Below the pieces are notes generated by a model that had not been told where the DNA came from, made no database searches, and saw nothing but the letters and a program-made list of their open reading frames with translations. Both the position numbers and the translations under genes were made by a program. A DNA stretch of 64,000 nt from Marthasterias glacialis (Eukaryota; Echinodermata; Asteroidea; Forcipulatida; Asteriidae), in assembly GCA_911728455.2 (NCBI GenBank), contig OU452230.1:5998512-6062511 (forward strand), in the 5' to 3' direction. This document shows, in pieces, positions 58,601-64,000 of this stretch. Within the stretch, counting starts at the first letter, position 1; each line of letters opens with the position of its first letter.

Positions 58601-60961
58601 ATATGTCATTTTGAATGCATTGTATGTACAAAAATAAAATGCTGGAAAATGACAGCCATATTGGATTTTTGACGCCATAGCGTATTATGCAAATGAGCTG
58701 TTCACTCAAATCGTGTCCGAGCTTTTTTTTATTTTGAAGGTTTTAATCATTTCACGTTCAGTGTATTAAGAAACAAAGAAAATGGAACAAGATTTTCAAA
58801 GTAATTTGTAAAGCCAACAGACGAGTGCGTGGCATGTATATTACGAGCGAGATTTGGGACTGTGTTTACAAAGTAATCATTCAAACAACTGGCCATTTCA
58901 GCGGTGTTGTTAGTTGTTTTACCATCTGAGATAATGCTAACAATGTTTCTTTGTCTGTGTTTGATTTGATTCAAAACATAATTGAAAACTTTCCATAATA
59001 AGGAGAGACTTGCGGTGGCATCGTGGGACTTGGGCCTGGATGCCTGCTTCCCTTTCTTCGGACTCGGGACCCCCCATGGCGGACCCGCCAGGCGGTGGGG
59101 TTTGCGCTCCGCCGGGCCCCCTTAACAATCACCAGCGATTGCCTCCAAACTCCGTACTTTGCCGTCTCAACTCCAGGTCTCTCTGCCATGTAACAATCTT
59201 TTAAGAGAGGTGGTGGCTCTGAGGAGAGCCGTCGGTTTCTCAACTTTTCGGAATTAGACAAAATATTTATGATACAACTTCTCTATTTTATTAATTGATT
59301 TCAGTAATGAAGGGCTGATTCAAGGTGAAGTTAGAGCTAGAAGTTGAATTTTCTTTCGTTGAGTGTGTTCAAATAACAGGAAAGTCTTTTTCTTACAAAG
59401 AATTTTAAAAAATCTATGATGGATATTAAAGGCACCTTCCGGTTAGTTGCAAGTTCAGACAACAGTCCAGTCAGTGGCAAGCATGTCATCAATTAAATTG
59501 TTCAATATTACTGACGGGAAAGGCTACGTGAAAAAGAAGAAAAGGCTTTTTTGGGCTGTTTGGGCCAGTTGTGTCCGATGATTGAATGGACATAAAAATC
59601 GGAAGGTGGTCTGAAATATCTGTTTACAGTATTACCTGATTTGGGTGACGGTAAAATGTTCGAAAATATATTATAAAATGAGTGCCTTGAGTACCATGTT
59701 TTTTAAGAGTATCAGGTGGTGAAAAATGCCCCTTTTATAAATACCGTGCTTTGTGTGTGAGAAGACAATAATGGCTGTGCTTCAAAATAGAAGTAAATCA
59801 AATAAGACATTTTGGTTTGTTTACAAACACTGACCATCATTTTGTACGGGCTTTCTTGAGTATCGTAACATATAACTGACGGGTAGGAACAACAATCTGC
59901 CGTTTTTTTTATTATTATTATTGTTTCAAAAAAACATCTTAAAGTATACGCATTTTTTTTTTACAATTTTTGTTTTGTGACGCATTATTGATCATCTTAG
60001 TGATAAGGATAGTTATATGCAACTGTTTAAACAATTTGATGTTTGCCTTGTGAAGGCCTTTTGCCAACCAAAGTTGTGACGTGGCCAATGAAAGGTAAAT
60101 AAAAGCATTTTCTTCACCTGCTGGCCCATCCTTTCTGAAGCACTCGGCAACTTGGAAGAATCCTCCATTCAGAACGGGTACTGTCATAGCAAGAGCCTTC
60201 AACTCCATGATGTTTGACCGGTGGGACGGGAGCCAAAATGTCTCTTTTACGGGGTCAAAGTTGACGATGTTTGCAGCGGCCATACATCCAAGCCACTCCC
60301 TTACATATCTGTTAGTGGTTATTGAACAATGTGTTTTTTTTTACACATACACCGATGTGTGTTAAGCACTGTATAATCAGTTCTTTCCCGAGTCGTGTGA
60401 AGAAAAACAAAAAACAAAAAATACAGGCATATCCCTCGGGTGGGATTCGAACCCACGACCCCAGCAACTCTAGAGCAGATGTCTTACCAACTAGACTGCA
60501 GAAATTGCCCGGCGGCTAGAGGCAGTTCGAATCCGATTACTATTACCGATTAGCTATCAAGTACCGCAACAATAATAATAGATGTTGATTTACTATTAGT
60601 ATTATTATTTTTATTCAACAAACAAGTTTAAAAAAAGGCATTGGTGAGAAAAAAGATTCAAATCGTATTTACAGCTTTCCTGTCCGACCAGACCCAACTT
60701 CTACCGTTAGGTGCGTTTTGTGAAAACAAATAATAAATTGTCACTTGGCTTATATTTATTGTTATCAACTCACCTCTCTTTCATGCTAACCTTGTCGGCA
60801 ATCTCCTGGCTTGTTTTGCTGTGGTCTCCAAAGGAGATCATCACATCAAACAGACCCGTCTCCATACCCATGGCTATTCCGATACCCACCATGCCACCAA
60901 CAAGCTGCTCGGTTACTCGACTTGAAAAATCCAGGGCGGTCTCTTCCGCGAGTGCCATCAT
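55636..60961 (-). CDS. SAM-dependent methyltransferase 3 (Rv2258c-like, diverged)
   Basis: Third paralog. Exons in coding order: 60774-60961, 60118-60308, 57015-57137, 55636-56243; 1110 nt, 369 aa from the first of two adjacent Met codons (MMALAEET; the second start gives 368). Winged-helix region FSSRVTEQLVGGMVGIGIAM, TSQEIADKVSMKERYVREWL. Catalytic half: MSVLEVGCCAGG (171-182), HIYGLDICPNLIEEAREKIK, FVNEDVSCMPAEW, FDYVFMYFVLHDLS, VLKPGGTLSVVD. It differs from the other two copies after motif II (no ALSKARHTAA block) and has a C-terminal extension after MCKKP, ending NSFV. Exon 2 differs from methyltransferase 2 exon 2 at only three of 191 positions, while exons 3 and 4 are much more diverged. 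Substrate unknown. Confidence 0.92.
57490..59660 (-). pseudogene. Decayed non-LTR retrotransposon (LINE) remnants
   Basis: Three islands in order on the minus strand, within intron 2 of methyltransferase 3: about 59560-59640 reads DISDHLPIFMSIQ, the C-terminal motif of an APE-type endonuclease; 58745-59010 reads FNYVLNQIKHRQRN and MASCLNDYFVNTVPNLA, typical of the segment leading into a LINE reverse transcriptase; 57495-57730 reads KSYGHRSFSHASPTLWNNLP, typical of the C-terminal end. Frameshifts, stops and a missing reverse-transcriptase core make it dead. Jockey/CR1-like superfamily is the best guess from word patterns. The GC-rich 59040-59130 does not fit the element. Confidence 0.65.
60337..60530 (-). 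repeat. Second tRNA-derived SINE family, complete-looking copy
   Basis: Minus strand: GCCGGGCAATTTCTGCAGTC, TAGTTGGTAAGACATCTGCT, CTCTAGAGTTGCTGGGGTCG, GGGTTCGAATCCCACCCGAG, then a body ending ACACATCGGTGTATGTG. Intron 1 of methyltransferase 3, beginning 29 bases from exon 2. Confidence 0.7.
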
Positions 60962-61520
60962 TACATTGTAAGTGGAGCGAACAGTTTCCCAGTGCAAAAT
61001 ATTACCAAAATACCGCTTGCTGCACGCATTTACCACAATGAAGTCCAGGGGAAATGGCTTGAACTAGTGAGCACTTGGGCTAATTTTGTTACAATAGTTT
61101 GAATTTTTGTGTGTGCATTTTGTAGAACAAAATACACTTTGGTATTTGGTTAGCCGTACTTACGTCCTTGGTTTGGCGTGCGATATGAGGTCCAACTTGC
61201 TTCAGACTAAGGGTGCGTTCAGCGTTCGATTAGCTTCCTCGGGTAGACCCATGTCTGACCCAAATGCGTTTGAATGAATAGCTTTGACGTCATTGTCGTG
61301 TCTCTCTCGGGGTAGTCTGGTTCCCAGACACAAAAAAATCCGACTATTCTCTGTCGATTTTAGACTTTAACAAGAGTCGTCAGGGAATCTTTGGTCAGGG
61401 AACCTTGGGTCAGCCCTATGGTTACTTAGCCCTAAGGTTACTTAGGTTACTAAGGTTACTTAGAACTGATGCCGGTACATTACGTCAAGACGAAAAACTT
61501 TCTCAAGGGCCGCCATTTTT

Positions 61521-63094
61521 AGGTGTTCGGGCACTCAGCCCGGAACACCTATTGATTTTGTTCGGTTTTTTTTTTTTTTTTTTAATACTTCTTCTTCTTC
61601 TTCTCACCGAACGTTGTCCGCTAACAAATGCACACTGCTTAAAGTCACACAAACTTCAAACTTCACACACAGTTAGAACTTCACTAGGACAGGAAACCGT
61701 TTGAGTGACGTCATGATGACGTCATCGGGTGTCGAATTACATTAAATCAAAGTTTATTATTTCAAAAAATCATAACTCCTGAAGTACAGAATGGATTTTT
61801 ACAATCTATACATCATCGGAAAGGTCATTCAAAACTGCGTAAACGCTCCACAGACATGACCCCAATTTGACCTTGTCTTCCGGTTCAAACCGGAAGTTGA
61901 AAATTTCAAAAAAATCATATTTTAAGAAGTACTTATCACATGATCACAAATCTTGCATCAGATTGTAGAAAATTGAGTCTTCTCAAACTTTTGCATTGGA
62001 GTGACACCATTTGACCTTTACTTCCGGTTCAAACCGGACGTTTAACGCAAATCGATTGTCCGTGTGCGTTCAAGCGTGTCCAACATTGCTGTACAAAATC
62101 CAATGCCATTATACATGTACACGTGTGTGTGTGTGCCTGGCTGTGTGACAACGATGCCCCATTGCTATGCACATTAACCACACGTTGTTCTTAGTCTCTT
62201 CTCAAGGTGCATACTCCACGCTTTGTTAGTCTTTAATACAGGGCTTATTTAAACATTTAAAAATCAACAAAAAATCAACCGTTTGAGGTATGAACATAAT
62301 TCTTTCGACAAATGTCAAGGTAAGGGAGGGTCTTTCTTTAAGACACAATAAGTGACCTCTGTGATATCTACTTCCGGTCAAACCGGAAGTAGCTTTTTAT
62401 ATAAAATTGCTAAGAGCTAGGAACATGATTCTTTCACCAAATACCAAGGTTAGGAAAGGTCATTCTCTGTTGCACATTGGGTGACCTCTATGACCTCTAC
62501 TTCCGGTCAAACCGGAAGTAGCTCCTCATGTAAAAGTGGTTAGAGTTAGGAACATGATTATTTCGATAAATATCAAGGTTAGGGAAGGTCTTCATTTGTG
62601 AAACGTTAAGTGACCTCTGTGACATCTACTTCCGGTCAAACCGGAAGTAGCTCTTTATTTAAAAATGGTGAGAGCTAGGAACATGATTCTTTCACCACAT
62701 ACCAAGGTTAGGGAGGGTCCTTCTCTGTTGCACATTGGGTGACCTCTGTGACCTCTACTTAAGATCAAACCGGAAGTAGCTCCTCATTTATGCATGGTAA
62801 GAGCTAGGAACATGATTCTTTCACCAAATACCAAGGTTAGGGAAGGTCCATCTTTGTCACACATTGCGTGACCTCTCTGAACTCTACTTCCGGTCAAACC
62901 AGAAGTACCTCCTCATTTAAAAGTGGTTAGAAATTCCTGTCCAAACCGGATGTTCAAATTAAATATTGTATTATAAACCTCAATTTAACGTATGTTTTTC
63001 TTCATATTTTCTTAAATATAAGTTGGATTAACTTTTAATTTCATTTAACTTTTAACACATGAAATATTTTTTATAAATCACACTCCGAACACCT
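61521..63094. mobile_element. 1.57-kb element with AGGTGTTCGG ends and an internal array
   Basis: Left AGGTGTTCGG (itself part of a palindrome, CTCAGCCCGGAACACCT) and right CCGAACACCT are inverted. A T-run and CTT repeats follow the left end. The interior contains many CTTCCGGTTCAAACCGGAAG words and a five-copy 129-bp array (62285-62935). No protein is recognised. Transposon status is inferred from the end symmetry. Confidence 0.5.
62285..62935. repeat. 129-bp tandem array (5 copies) with a CCGGTCAAACCGG palindrome
   Basis: CTACTTCCGGTCAAACCGGA (or a close variant) occurs at 62368, 62497, 62626, 62756 and 62884, each followed by AGTAGCT and GAGCTAGGAACATGATTCTT. Spacing is 128-130 bp. Each unit centres on the inverted pair TACTTCCGG / CCGGAAGTA. 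Confidence 0.9.
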
Positions 63095-63227
63095 AGTTTT
63101 TGTGATGCCACAAAAACTCATTTCTAGTTTTTTTTTTTTTTTATTCAGCGAGACATTTTCGAGAAGTTTGACACACATTTTCACCCTAAAACAACGACTT
63201 TGTGAGCATTTAGTAATTGAGGACGCT

Positions 63228-63331
63228 GGGTGGCAGCAGACGTACCAGGTAAATCAACTGTTCACGGAAATGTGCGCATGGTCATATCTACTTCAACAAT
63301 GACAATTTACCTGGTAAGTCTGCTGCCACCT
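63228..63331. mobile_element. Foldback element, second copy of the 19.7-kb type
   Basis: GGTGGCAGCAGACGTACCAG at the left, CTGGTAAGTCTGCTGCCACC at the right, with TAAATC / GACAATTTA inner pairing. Same ends as 19679-19785. Confidence 0.7.
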
Positions 63332-64000
63332 ATCGTTGCACAGTCTCAATTGGCGGCTGGGGCTACGGCTGCAGCTTGGTCGCCACGTTGACATAGGTTG
63401 AATTGTAGGATTCCCATAGCAACACCCTTAGCAGCCACTAATTCGGACACGGTATTGGTTTGGGTTAAACTACATAATTATCACAATATTACTACGCAAT
63501 GATACAGATCAGCATCGATCATCGTTGAAATAATTGTTTGTTTATTTTGTTTGCTACTTACACGATGCTTTCATAAAATAAGCAATGACACGTTCATCTT
63601 CATTAATAACGTAATAATGCTTACTTGTTTTCCGTAAGTCTACCCTAAAAAGCGTAATAACGACATAAAATAGTATGGTACGTTATAACAATTATACTAC
63701 CACCGTACCTACAATTAGCAGAGCGAAGGATTTTAGGCGCTAGTGAATCGTGTTTGCGTAATCATTATAATAGACCCAGGGGGGGGCGGACATGAAAAAG
63801 AAAAGGGCGCCATCAACGTTGATACTCGTCTCATTCGTGAGCCTGCCTTACACCAATGCACACACACACGGACGCACGCACGCAGTCAGGGCTCTGTCAA
63901 AAGCGAGCATACCCAGGCTGTGTGTGTGTAGCCGTTATTGACATCGTGCAATACACGGTTCGTCACCCTGACTGCTTGGTATACCATACCAACACACACA

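Larger units (their letters stand above)
60962..64000. other. Right flank upstream of methyltransferase 3
   Basis: No exon is supported. 60962-61520 should carry the promoter of methyltransferase 3; no TATA box is obvious. It includes a short tandem AGGTTACTTAG motif (61424-61462). Then comes a repeat element (61521-63094), a foldback element (63228-63331), a relative of the VPS33B-flank MITE (63345-63455), and about 550 bases (63456-64000) with a G-run and CA-rich stretches but no recognised feature. Confidence 0.5.

Noticed and set aside
58937..59261. GC-rich frames around 59040-59200
   Set aside because: Several frames are open because of composition; the only coherent protein signal nearby is the decayed LINE on the minus strand.

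Overview
The window is animal nuclear DNA. Coding sequence is split into small exons (46-608 nt) with GT-AG introns, and the space between is crowded with tRNA-derived SINEs, foldback/MITE-like DNA elements and minisatellites. There is no operon-like packing, no rRNA and no CRISPR array. The gene content and the repeat style fit an invertebrate deuterostome, most likely an echinoderm; that assignment is an inference from style, not a proof.

Five protein-coding genes can be assembled exon by exon with consistent splice phases. (1) 1027-10717, + strand: the 3' ten exons of a Rho guanine nucleotide exchange factor (Dpy-30-like motif, DH domain, PH domain), best matched to ECT2L; its 5' exons lie outside the window or were not found. 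(2) 15959-40335, - strand: a complete 20-exon VPS33B gene (610 aa), a Sec1/Munc18-family protein of late endosomal/lysosomal trafficking. These two genes converge. (3-5) 42177-46174, 47999-52703 and 55636-60961, all - strand: a tandem cluster of three four-exon SAM-dependent methyltransferase paralogs of the winged-helix plus Rossmann type (Rv2258c-like), 361, 356 and 369 aa. All three have identical exon 2 (191 nt) and exon 3 (123 nt) lengths. The gene-to-gene relationships differ by exon: exon 2 of the second and third copies is almost identical while their exons 3 and 4 are clearly diverged, which points to gene conversion.

Layout: 1-1026 minisatellite and flank; 1027-10717 RhoGEF, whose last coding codons are the founder of a 50-bp tandem array; 10718-15958 convergent intergenic DNA with MITEs; 15959-40335 VPS33B, with introns full of SINEs, foldback elements and 142-bp and 68-bp arrays; 40336-42176 VPS33B 5' flank with back-to-back hairpin elements; 42177-60961 methyltransferase cluster with large foldback elements and a decayed LINE in its introns; 60962-64000 right flank with a 1.6-kb repeat element holding a 129-bp array.

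No functional link between the vesicle-traffic gene, the RhoGEF and the methyltransferases can be read from the sequence. The most unusual items are the methyltransferase cluster, the exon-limited conversion, the coding-exon-derived satellite, and several mobile-element families that are nested or have given rise to tandem arrays.
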